NCBI GenBank assembly: GCA_020847435.1
Contig: JADLBX010000032.1
Coordinates: 62,001 to 126,000, forward strand
DNA: 64,000 nt
Reading direction: 5' to 3'
Source: Anaerolineales bacterium
Lineage (GTDB): Bacteria; Chloroflexota; Anaerolineae; Anaerolineales; Villigracilaceae
Of the stretch, positions 56,598-63,554 are shown one piece after another. The stretch's first letter is position 1. Every line of letters starts with the position of its first letter. Both the position numbers and the translations under genes were made by a program. The notes beneath the pieces are model-generated. The model ran no database searches and was not told the origin of the DNA. It saw nothing but the letters and a program-made list of their open reading frames with translations.

Positions 56598-57788
56598 TCA
56601 AAACATCGCCAATTGACTCGCGGGACGCCTTCCATCGAGCAGCAAAAACGGCGCGGCGCGTGCGACAACGATGCCTAACTTGCGAAGCGCGGTCAAATCA
56701 CGGAGTTTACTTGAGCGCCGCGCTCGAAGAATCGCCTCCGCGCCTTTGGGCCCAATGCCAGGGACGCGGAGCAGGTCGCGCTTCTCCGCCTTGTTGATTT
56801 CCAGCGGTTTTTCTTTCAAGTTCATTTGCGCCCACGCCAGTTTCGGATCGGTGGGGAGGGGGAGGTTGCCGTTTTGCAGAAAAGGCATTTCTTCCAAGTC
56901 AAAGCCATAATCTCGAAGCAAAAACGACGCCTGATACAAACGATGCTCGCGCAGAGGATCAACGGCGGATTTGTTTTCGAGCGGCGTATCACGGATGGGA
57001 AAGAACGCCGAGTAATACGCCCGCGTCAAGCGGACATTTTTCATCAGCCAGTTCGTCGTTGTCAGCAATTCCAGATCGCTTTCGTCGGAGCCGCCCGCGA
57101 CGAATTGCGTCACCGTGGACGGATATTTCCCGTTCCAGAATTTATACGCGGGCTGTGACCGTCGAATCTCCTCCACCCACTTCAGCGGACGGAGCAATTC
57201 CTCGATGAACATTTTATGCGGGGCAAGTTTCGCCAGCCGTTCGGTGTTCGGCGCTTCGAGGTTGATCGAGACGCGGTCGGCGAGTTGCATCATCCGCTCG
57301 ACCTGTCCCTTTTCCGCGCCAGGCATGATTTTGAGATGCATGTAGCCGCGGAAGCCCATTCGCTTGCGGAGAATCTCCGCCGTGTCAATGATTCTGTTTT
57401 GCGTGTTGGCTCCGCCCGCCGCGATGCCCGAACTGAGGAAAATCCCATCCGCCATTTTGGCTTGATTCATCTTCATGAACAACTCGGCGAATTCCTGCGG
57501 CTTGAACGTGGCGCGGCGGAAGTCGCGTCCCGCGCGGAAGGGACAGTAATAACAATCCCGTTCGCACGCGGACGTGAGCAGGGTCTTCAACAAGACAATA
57601 TTTTTTCCGTTGGGCAGTTGAGCGGAATGTGTGAACGCGGCGCGCTTTTCCTTGGGGGTGAAGCAAGCGGGCTTGGTCTCGATACGCCCCTCGCTGCCGC
57701 TCGGGGCTACTCGACCACCGCGCGCCTCTTCGGCGTGTTCCAACTCCATCTGGCTGGAAAGTTCGATCAGGGTGTCCAGCGGGTTCAT
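56598..57788 (-). CDS. Radical SAM protein, putative DNA modification/repair type
   Basis: A 396-residue protein with a radical SAM motif CERDCYYCPF, followed by the family segments FRRATFKPQEFAELFMKM, IFLSSGIAAGGANTQNRIID, GYMHLKIMPGAEKGQVERMM, SINLEAPNTERLAKLAPHK, and a C-terminal helix-hairpin-helix (LLRVPGIGPKGAEAILRARR). This matches the family that occurs next to a uracil-DNA-glycosylase-like partner; no partner is adjacent here. A GGTCGAGTAG repeat is read in frame near residues 24-39. Start at 57788: TATAAT ends 6 bases upstream, no Shine-Dalgarno. Confidence 0.9.
   Translation of the reverse strand: MNPLDTLIELSSQMELEHAEEARGGRVAPSGSEGRIETKPACFTPKEKRAAFTHSAQLPNGKNIVLLKTLLTSACERDCYYCPFRAGRDFRRATFKPQEFAELFMKMNQAKMADGIFLSSGIAAGGANTQNRIIDTAEILRKRMGFRGYMHLKIMPGAEKGQVERMMQLADRVSINLEAPNTERLAKLAPHKMFIEELLRPLKWVEEIRRSQPAYKFWNGKYPSTVTQFVAGGSDESDLELLTTTNWLMKNVRLTRAYYSAFFPIRDTPLENKSAVDPLREHRLYQASFLLRDYGFDLEEMPFLQNGNLPLPTDPKLAWAQMNLKEKPLEINKAEKRDLLRVPGIGPKGAEAILRARRSSKLRDLTALRKLGIVVARAAPFLLLDGRRPASQLAMF
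57673..57719. repeat. Solo GGTCGAGTAG arm inside the radical SAM gene
   Basis: TTGGTCTCGATACGCCCCTC ... GGGGCTACTCGACCACC, in frame, encoding RGGRVAPSGSEGRIETKP on the minus strand. It lies in the variable N-terminal region before the conserved LLKTLLTSACERD segment. Confidence 0.88.
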
Positions 57789-57794
57789 GCGGCA

Positions 57795-57823
57795 ATTATA
57801 GAACGGATATTCTAAATTAGCAA
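57795..57823 (-). promoter_or_regulatory. Promoter of a leaderless radical SAM gene
   Basis: On the minus strand TTGCTA (-35-like), 17 bases, TATAAT, then TGCCGC and ATG. With normal spacing transcription would begin at the A of the start codon. Confidence 0.55.
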
Positions 57824-58087
57824 GCAGGGGCACAGCGAGTTACATGGCAGTCTCAAAGTCTGAAAAAACCTCAACGCGAATACTGCGAATGCCCGAATGG
57901 CGCGAATGAAACCATGAAAATTCGTGAAACTTGTGTTGACGGTTCGTCTTTCGTTCAGCGTGCCAAAACATTCGCCGATTAGCGACATTCGCGTTCCAGA
58001 ACCGCTAATTTGTCAATCAACTTTGAGAAGACCATACAGGGAATTATCCGTTCGTCGTGTCGGAGCGAAACGTCGCTGTGCCCCTGC
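57824..58087. mobile_element. 264-bp element with perfect 15-bp terminal inverted repeats
   Basis: GCAGGGGCACAGCGA at the left and TCGCTGTGCCCCTGC at the right are exact inverted complements. Inside are AT-rich and GCGAATACTGCGAATGCCCG-type inverted segments and no gene. A shorter relative is at 53911. No target duplication is evident. It fills the divergent region between the radical SAM and NadM genes. Confidence 0.7.
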
Positions 58088-58098
58088 AACGATTCGTT

Positions 58099-58104
58099 TA
58101 TAAT
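58099..58104 (+). promoter_or_regulatory. -10 box of a leaderless nadM gene
   Basis: TATAAT, then TCCTTC, then ATG at 58111. There is no Shine-Dalgarno. The message would begin at the ATG. Confidence 0.5.
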
Positions 58105-58110
58105 TCCTTC

Positions 58111-58662
58111 ATGCCGAATAAAACATATGCGCGCATCGCAATGATCGCCCGCTGGAAACCTGTCCATCTTGGGCACGCGGCGATTCTGCGAGCGTTGTGC
58201 AACAATGGGGATGAGACGCTCATCGGCATCGGCAGTTCCAATCGCTACAACGCGCGCAACCCATTCACACTCGAGGAAACGCGCGACATGCTGGAACTGG
58301 CGCTTGCGGGCTTCACGAACTATCGGATCATCCCCGTCCCCGACCTGGATGACGGTCTGCGCTGGCGCGCGATGGTGAAGGAATTGTTCGGCGCGCTGGA
58401 CGCGTTCGTGACGGAAAACCCTTACGTGACGCATCTCCTCGCGGACGATTACCGCGTCATCCGCCCAGTGCAGTTGGTCCCGCCTCGGGAGCGCGTACCA
58501 GCCGAAGGGTCCGCGGTGAGGCGGGCGATGGCGCAGGGAGCGGACTGGGAGTCGCTTGTCCCAACTGCGGTGGAAGAGTATATTAAGTCCAATCGTTTGG
58601 ATGTGCGCTTTCGGAATGAGTTCGGGCTGGAAACATTGGCAATGATGGCGGTGGTCGAGTAG
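58111..58662 (+). CDS. Nicotinamide-nucleotide adenylyltransferase, NadM-like
   Basis: A 183-residue nucleotidyltransferase: IARWKPVHLGHAAILRAL with the HxGH motif, LIGIGSSNRYNARNPFTLEETRDML (split: GSSNRYNARNPFT), YRIIPVPDLDDGLRWRAMV, and GSAVRRAMAQG near the C-terminus in the place of the ISxTxxR motif. This pattern is that of archaeal-type NMN adenylyltransferases, which make NAD from NMN. NadE lies 2 kb downstream. The last residues and stop (AVVE stop) are encoded by a GGTGGTCGAGTAG repeat. Confidence 0.82.
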   Translation: MPNKTYARIAMIARWKPVHLGHAAILRALCNNGDETLIGIGSSNRYNARNPFTLEETRDMLELALAGFTNYRIIPVPDLDDGLRWRAMVKELFGALDAFVTENPYVTHLLADDYRVIRPVQLVPPRERVPAEGSAVRRAMAQGADWESLVPTAVEEYIKSNRLDVRFRNEFGLETLAMMAVVE

Positions 58663-58711
58663 CCGCTTGAAAGAGGAGACTGCTTCGGCTATCGCCTCAC
58701 AATGACGACAT
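58650..58711. repeat. GGTGGTCGAGTAG and TGTCATTGCGAG fragments
   Basis: GGTGGTCGAGTAGCC spans the nadM stop codon, and AGGAGACTGCTTCGGCTATC with CTCACAATGACGACAT follows, remnants of two families joined before the VWA gene. Confidence 0.7.
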
Positions 58712-58726
58712 ATCAAAGGAGCCAAC

Positions 58727-59689
58727 ATGTATTCATGGGACGAAGACACTTCAAAATGGTACGGCGACGCAAAATATGCGTATGCGCCCGCTGCGGCGCC
58801 CGCTCGAGCCGCGTCTGCCGCGCGCGCCGCGGCTTCGGGACCGCGCACCTACGAAAAGAAGGCGGGACCTAACGAAAAGATCATTGACCCGAAACAACGC
58901 ATTTCAACCGAGTCGAAAAATCCCGTCATCGTGGCGATCGACGTGACCGGCTCGATGGCTTCGTGGCCTTTTGAAATTTTCGACCGCCTGCCGTTGATGT
59001 ACAACACGCTCTCGCAATATCGCCCGGATGTGGCGATCTCGTTCGCGGCGATCGGCGACGCCAAGGTGGACCGCTGGCCCCTGCAAGTGACTCCATTCGC
59101 CAGCGGATTCGATCTTGAGCAATTACTCGGCTCGCTCTACGGCGAGGGCGGCGGAGGCGACGCGCCTGAATCGTACGGTCTGTTCGCGCGCTGGGTCAAT
59201 ACGCACGTGACGATTCCTTCCACCGATGACGTCCCATTCCTCATTGTCTTCGGCGACATCAACATGCACGCCACCATGGATAGCAAACAGGTGAGCCATT
59301 ATCTCGGCGACAGCGCTTGGGGTAACGTTGACGCCATTGATGAATGGCAAAAGGTGACGCAAAAATGGAACACGTGGTTCCTGCGCCGACCCGGCGGCAA
59401 GCGCGGCGACGTGGTGGATAAGCAATGGGGCGACGCCATCGGCGAGCAGAAGATCTTCCACATCGAGGATGAACAACGCGCGGTGGATTACGCCATGGGG
59501 CTGATCGCCCGCTCGTGGGGCTACTTCGGTGACTTCCAAGATAACATGCGCGCGCGGCAGGATGAATCGAAGGTTAAGCAGGTCAGCAAGCCGATTGCGA
59601 TGATCTGCCCGCGCTGTGGCGCGCCGATCCCCGTGGACGCGGGCGGGATGTTCAAGTGCAAGTTCTGCGGGACGACGTTGAAGTTGTAA
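58727..59689 (+). CDS. VWA-domain protein with C-terminal zinc ribbon
   Basis: A 320-residue cytoplasmic-looking protein. After a Tyr/Ala-rich N-terminus comes a von Willebrand A-type domain with the MIDAS motif AIDVTGSMASWP at about residue 70, then GDINMHATMD and a domain with many Trp. The C-terminus CPRCGAPIPVDAGGMFKCKF and CG form a zinc ribbon (two CxxC pairs). Such proteins bind partners in a metal-dependent way. AAAGGAG precedes the ATG. Partner unknown. Confidence 0.8.
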   Translation: MYSWDEDTSKWYGDAKYAYAPAAAPARAASAARAAASGPRTYEKKAGPNEKIIDPKQRISTESKNPVIVAIDVTGSMASWPFEIFDRLPLMYNTLSQYRPDVAISFAAIGDAKVDRWPLQVTPFASGFDLEQLLGSLYGEGGGGDAPESYGLFARWVNTHVTIPSTDDVPFLIVFGDINMHATMDSKQVSHYLGDSAWGNVDAIDEWQKVTQKWNTWFLRRPGGKRGDVVDKQWGDAIGEQKIFHIEDEQRAVDYAMGLIARSWGYFGDFQDNMRARQDESKVKQVSKPIAMICPRCGAPIPVDAGGMFKCKFCGTTLKL

Positions 59690-59731
59690 CGCAAGATAAA
59701 TCTTGCGCTCGCAAAGTGAACTTTGCGGTAC
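59690..59731. repeat. CGCAAGATAAATCTTGCG and GCAAAGTGAACTTTGC palindromes
   Basis: Same two modules as at 1655-1734. They start right at the VWA stop and end 6 bp before the pyruvate kinase-like start, so that gene has no ribosome-binding site. Confidence 0.8.
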
Positions 59732-59737
59732 AAATCC

Positions 59738-60643
59738 ATGAACGTCATCGTCACCACGCCGCCGTACGCCGACTTCCTCGCCGAGGTCGCGTCGCATCCC
59801 ATTGTGAGCGGATTCCGCCTCAACACTGTGATGCCTCTACGCGAAACGCAACGCGAGGTCTTGCAGCGCCTGGGCAAATACAATCAGCCGATCTGGGTGG
59901 ATTTGAAGGGGCGGCAGTTGCGCGTGGTCGGCGCGGCGATCCCGCCGTACACGGAGATAAAACTTTCCCATCGCATCAAAGTCGAAACGCCGGTCGACGC
60001 GTATTTTTCCGACGGGCTGGAACGCGTCCGCGTGGCGGCAGTGGACGGCGACCGACTCATCCTAGCCGACGGTCCGCGACGACTTGTCGGTCCGGGCGAG
60101 TCGGTTAACATCATGCACTCGTCGCTGAAAATCGAAGGTACGCTCACCGAAACGGACAAGACCTATCTCGCCGCGATGAAAGAACTTGGCATGACGAAGG
60201 TGATGCTTTCGTATGTCGAGTCGGTGGAGGATGTGGACGAGGTGAAAAGCCTCCTGTCGAACGCGGAAGTCATCCTCAAGATCGAAACGCAACGCGGGCT
60301 TGACTTCGCCAAGAAACACGGCGCGAAGCATGGGCATCTCATGGCGGCGCGCGGCGACCTGTTCGTGGAGGTGATTCGCCCGCACAAGATCGCGTCCGCT
60401 GTGAAGGCAATCGTCCAAGCGGACAAAGACGCGGTCGTCGCCAGCCGCATTTTGGATTCGATGGCGCTGAGTCCCATCCCCGCGAGCGCCGACATCGGCG
60501 ATGTGGCGTTTTTGCTCGAGATCGGCTATCGCACATTCATGCTTGGCGATTCAGTTTGCTTGAGCCGCGAGTCCGTGATCGAGGCGTTGAATTTGCTGGA
60601 AGAGATGGGGAAGGACTACGCGGGGAAACACGAAGGCAGGTAG
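59738..60643 (+). CDS. Pyruvate kinase-like barrel protein
   Basis: A 301-residue protein that resembles the pyruvate kinase barrel: PIWVDLKGRQLRVVG in the place of the DTKGPEIR motif, a small insert like the B domain (EIKLSHRIKVETPV ... GPGESVNI), VILKIETQRGLDFA with the catalytic Lys, and HLMAARGDLFVEVI like the MVARGDLG motif. It lacks the C-terminal effector domain and is far shorter than the usual 470-residue kinase. Whether it is catalytic is unclear; the family of short PK homologues has no assigned role. Confidence 0.75.
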   Translation: MNVIVTTPPYADFLAEVASHPIVSGFRLNTVMPLRETQREVLQRLGKYNQPIWVDLKGRQLRVVGAAIPPYTEIKLSHRIKVETPVDAYFSDGLERVRVAAVDGDRLILADGPRRLVGPGESVNIMHSSLKIEGTLTETDKTYLAAMKELGMTKVMLSYVESVEDVDEVKSLLSNAEVILKIETQRGLDFAKKHGAKHGHLMAARGDLFVEVIRPHKIASAVKAIVQADKDAVVASRILDSMALSPIPASADIGDVAFLLEIGYRTFMLGDSVCLSRESVIEALNLLEEMGKDYAGKHEGR

Positions 60644-60702
60644 ACAAGTAGACAGGGAAACACGGTAACAGGGAAGCACGGAAACAGGTAAATAGGTACA
60701 CA
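60639..60702. repeat. GTAGACAAGTAGACAGG repeat
   Basis: GGTAGACAAGTAGACAGGGA, AACACGGTAACAGGG and GGAAACAGGTAAATAGGTAC. It begins in the stop codon of the pyruvate kinase-like gene and ends at the nadE start. Confidence 0.82.
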
Positions 60703-60703
60703 C

Positions 60704-62314
60704 GTGAAGATTGCGATTGCTCAGATTAACACAACAGTCGGAGATTTAGAGGGTAACGTGCGCCGCATTTTGGACGCGGCGGAATCGGTCGCGGACCAAC
60801 AGCCCGACCTCATCGTTTATCCCGAATTGACCGTTTGCGGATATCCGCCGCGCGACATTCTGTACGACGCGTCGTTCGTCGAGGCGGTTCAAGCCGCGAC
60901 GGGCGACCTGGCGCGCCAGGCGAAAGAGTTGCCGCCGCTTTTGGTCGGTTCGTTCGCGCCCGCCGCGCGGAAGCTCTATCAACACCCGTCGTTGAACAAC
61001 ATTGCCTGCCTGATGCAAAACGGCGAAATGAAAATCGCGCAGATCAAGCAATTGCTCCCAGTCTACGACGTGTTCTACGAGCCGCGCTGGTTTTTACCCG
61101 GCGAGAAGACGCTGCCTCCAATCGAAATCGCAGGGACAAAGGTCGGCGTGATGATCTGCGAGGATATGTGGGACGAGGAATATCCCATCCACCCTGGCGC
61201 GGACTTGAAAGCGCTGGGCGCGGAGATGTTGATTTGCATTTCCGCGTCGCCGTATCGGAGAGGCGCGGGGGAGGGGAGGTTGCATCACGCAACGCGACAG
61301 GTTCGTCCTGAGCGAAGCGCAGCGCAGACGAAGGGCGATGTGCCATTCGTTTTTGTCAATCTCGTTGGCGGGAACGATGAGTTGATCTTCGATGGGGGGA
61401 GTTTTGTGGTTGAAGATGAGAGGTTGGCGATGTTCGAGGAGGAGGTGAGGGTGATTGAGGTGGGCAAGGAAAGAAGAAAGAGGAAAGATGGGGAGGCAGA
61501 AGTTGGCGAGTTGAAAGTGGAAAGTGAGGAGGATGAAGTTTTTAAAGCATTGGTGTTGGGCTTGCGCGACTTTGCGGACAAGAATCGGCTGAAACACGCG
61601 GCGCTCGGGCTGTCGGGCGGAATCGACTCGTCGGTGGCGGCGGTGATCGCGGCGGAGGCGTTGGGACCCGAGCGCGTGACGGGGGTCGCAATCCCCTCGC
61701 GGTTCACGGACGCGCGCTCGACCGAGGCGGCGCGGGAGTTGGCGAGTCGGCTGGGGATTGGGTTCGAAACGGTCGAGTTGGAGAAAATGCACAAGGCGGC
61801 GGAGCAGGCTTTGGGTCCGGAAAGAAGCGGGGGCGTCGCAGGCGAGAACATCCAGGCGCGGTTGCGGATGATCGCGCTGATGAGTTTCGTCAACCAGCGC
61901 GGAGGCTTCCTGATCAACACGTCCAATAAAACGGAGTTGACCGTCGGTTACTCCACGTTGTACGGCGACATGGCGGGAGCGATCAGCCCGCTCGGCGACC
62001 TGACGAAGCCAGAGGTGTACGCGTTGGCGCGGTGGATCAACGGAAGGGATGAAGGAGGAAGGATGAAGCATGAAGGCGGGATGATTCCAGAGTTTGTGAT
62101 GACGCGCAAGCCGTCGGCGGAGTTGAAAGCGGACCAGGTTGACCCGTTCGATTATGAAACGATCTCGCCCGAATTGGAAGCGCTGGTGCGCGCGGACCAA
62201 TCGAACGCGGCGATGCGCGCGAGCGAACACAAACGCTGGCAAATGGGACCCGTGCTGAAGGTGAGCGAAAAGTCGTTTGGGAAGGGGAGGTTGATGCCGA
62301 TTACGAGGAGGTAA
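60704..62314 (+). CDS. nadE: Glutamine-dependent NAD+ synthetase
   Basis: A 536-residue two-domain enzyme that amidates nicotinic acid adenine dinucleotide. N-terminal nitrilase-type glutaminase with Glu in LIVYPELTVCGYPPRDIL, Lys in QIKQLLPVYDVFYEPRWFL (split), and Cys in VGVMICEDMWDEEY; C-terminal NAD synthetase with LGLSGGIDSSVAAVIA (P-loop) and NTSNKTELTVGYSTLYGDMA (split). Start is GTG at 60704. Several stretches encoded by repeats are read in frame (61302, 61466, 62041) and fall in loops between motifs. Glutamine amide ammonia is used. Confidence 0.95.
   Translation: MKIAIAQINTTVGDLEGNVRRILDAAESVADQQPDLIVYPELTVCGYPPRDILYDASFVEAVQAATGDLARQAKELPPLLVGSFAPAARKLYQHPSLNNIACLMQNGEMKIAQIKQLLPVYDVFYEPRWFLPGEKTLPPIEIAGTKVGVMICEDMWDEEYPIHPGADLKALGAEMLICISASPYRRGAGEGRLHHATRQVRPERSAAQTKGDVPFVFVNLVGGNDELIFDGGSFVVEDERLAMFEEEVRVIEVGKERRKRKDGEAEVGELKVESEEDEVFKALVLGLRDFADKNRLKHAALGLSGGIDSSVAAVIAAEALGPERVTGVAIPSRFTDARSTEAARELASRLGIGFETVELEKMHKAAEQALGPERSGGVAGENIQARLRMIALMSFVNQRGGFLINTSNKTELTVGYSTLYGDMAGAISPLGDLTKPEVYALARWINGRDEGGRMKHEGGMIPEFVMTRKPSAELKADQVDPFDYETISPELEALVRADQSNAAMRASEHKRWQMGPVLKVSEKSFGKGRLMPITRR
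61302..61331. repeat. GTCCTGAGCGAAGCGC repeat inside nadE
   Basis: TTCGTCCTGAGCGAAGCGCA followed by GCGCAGACGAA, in frame (RPERSAAQTK), just after the segment ISASPYRRG of the glutaminase domain. Confidence 0.7.
61466..61500. repeat. GGAAAGAAGAAAGAGGAAAG run inside nadE
   Basis: Purine run read as KERRKRKDGEAEV in frame, between the glutaminase and the synthetase domain, followed by GTTGAAAGTGGAAAGTGAGG. The complement of the CTTTCC runs at 45386 and near 62510. Confidence 0.6.
62041..62078. repeat. GGATGAAGGAGGAAGGATGA run inside nadE
   Basis: Read in frame as GRDEGGRMKHEGG between ALARWIN and PEFVMTRKPSAEL. Same unit as in the oxidase gene. Confidence 0.65.
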
Positions 62315-62639
62315 TTGATAATTTCAGCGGTTGAGCGCGGGCGTTAAAACCACCAAAATGAAGTAAAGAAACATCTCTGACTGCGAGACCTCCGAGTTTT
62401 CAAAAAACTCGGAGGTCTTTTGCTAGGGCAGGGGAGCGGACTCAACTCGTCAGGCGCGAGGCGGCGTGGGTTGGGCGAGACAGCCTCACTCGGCGCGTGA
62501 AGCGGTTTTCCATCTTCCGACTTTCCACTTTCGACTTTTGACAAATCCTTGTTGTGGGGGAGGCGATTGCCAGCTTCATACAGCCAAGCGCTTGACTTTC
62601 TCGTTATCATTCGATATAATTTTTGTTGCATGGAATGAT
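62315..62639. other. Gap between nadE and the recombinase, with a terminator and low-complexity DNA
   Basis: Holds a strong terminator (62387-62421), CTTTCCACTTTCGACTTTTG-like low-complexity DNA around 62505-62540, and TATAAT at 62615-62620 as a probable -10 box of the recombinase gene. The open frame that runs through the region in phase with the recombinase shows no homology. Confidence 0.55.
62387..62421 (+). terminator. Rho-independent terminator after nadE
   Basis: GACCTCCGAGTTTT and AAAACTCGGAGGTC form a 14-bp stem followed by TTTTGC. The same type of symmetrical sequence as at 10449. Confidence 0.85.
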
Positions 62640-63554
62640 ATGGAAACTAAAATAAAATCCTTCCTCGAAACGCTGGACCGTTCACCCCGCACAGTTTTCG
62701 CATATCGAAATGCCTTGAAGCGGTTTGTAGAAGTTGCAGGCAAAGATGCGGAATTGAATCTGGCGACCTACACCAAATTCCTTGCCGCGATCAAATCCAA
62801 GTCCCCCGCCACGAAACGGGTGTACTCGACCGCCGTCCGCAAGTTGTACGCGTTTCACAAGGCTGGCAATTCCGACGAACTCAAAGAGGCCACACAGCAC
62901 TACACTCGAAATCAGGGAAAACGCATCGTCAATTTTGACCGTGAGGCTGTGGAGAAAATCATCGGGTATTGCTCCGCGTTGGATCGCGTACCGTGGTCGT
63001 CGCCCCGCGAAAGGCTCGAAGCCCTGCGCGACCGCGCCTTTGTCTTAACCCTGGCAGATACCGGCTTACGAATTTCTGAAGCCTGCGCCCTCAAACGCGG
63101 CGAGATTGACTGGCGTGAACTGCGTTCCATCATCATCGGCAAGGGCGATAAGCAGGCAATTGTCTACTATTCGAATCGGTGCATCGAGGCGCTGAAGGAT
63201 TATCTACACGAAAGAGCGGGCGTCGAGCCAAATTCTCGGATTCCGTTGAATTCCCAACCGGTGTTTGCCCGTCACGATATTCGAGCAAGCAGGAAGATTC
63301 GCCCCATCACAGCCGGCGGCATGTGGAAAGCCATCAAAACGCGCATTGAAGAGGCGGGCGTGGAGCGCAACGCGATCCGCATCCACGATCTTCGTCACTA
63401 TTTTGTCACCATGACCTATCTGGCGAAAGGCGATCTGAAAATGTCGCAAGTTCTTGCCCGCCATGAAAGCATAGCCACCACGAATCGTTACGCCCATTTC
63501 GATTCGGAGATTGCAAAAGCGTACGACGAAATTTTCAACAAGGGCCCGAAATGA
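62640..63554 (+). CDS. Tyrosine recombinase/integrase (XerC/D family)
   Basis: A 304-residue site-specific recombinase. N-terminal SAM-like core-binding domain (residues about 1-95, FLETLDRSPRTVFAYRNALK), then the catalytic domain with Arg in LADTGLRISEACALKRGEI, Lys in IIIGKGDKQAIVYY, HxxR in IRIHDLRHYFVTMTYLAK, His in VLARHESIATTNRY and the nucleophile Tyr in that same stretch (RYAHF). The start METKIKS at 62640 has GGAATGAT upstream and a TATAAT 20 bp ahead. Overlaps the next gene (ATGA). Confidence 0.92.
   Translation: METKIKSFLETLDRSPRTVFAYRNALKRFVEVAGKDAELNLATYTKFLAAIKSKSPATKRVYSTAVRKLYAFHKAGNSDELKEATQHYTRNQGKRIVNFDREAVEKIIGYCSALDRVPWSSPRERLEALRDRAFVLTLADTGLRISEACALKRGEIDWRELRSIIIGKGDKQAIVYYSNRCIEALKDYLHERAGVEPNSRIPLNSQPVFARHDIRASRKIRPITAGGMWKAIKTRIEEAGVERNAIRIHDLRHYFVTMTYLAKGDLKMSQVLARHESIATTNRYAHFDSEIAKAYDEIFNKGPK

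Noticed and set aside
59690-59731. Terminator after the VWA gene
   Set aside because: The hairpins match the dispersed family at 1655 and no T tract follows.
62466-62639. Upstream extension of the recombinase frame
   Set aside because: The region contains low-complexity repeats and a promoter-like TATAAT; homology begins at 62640.
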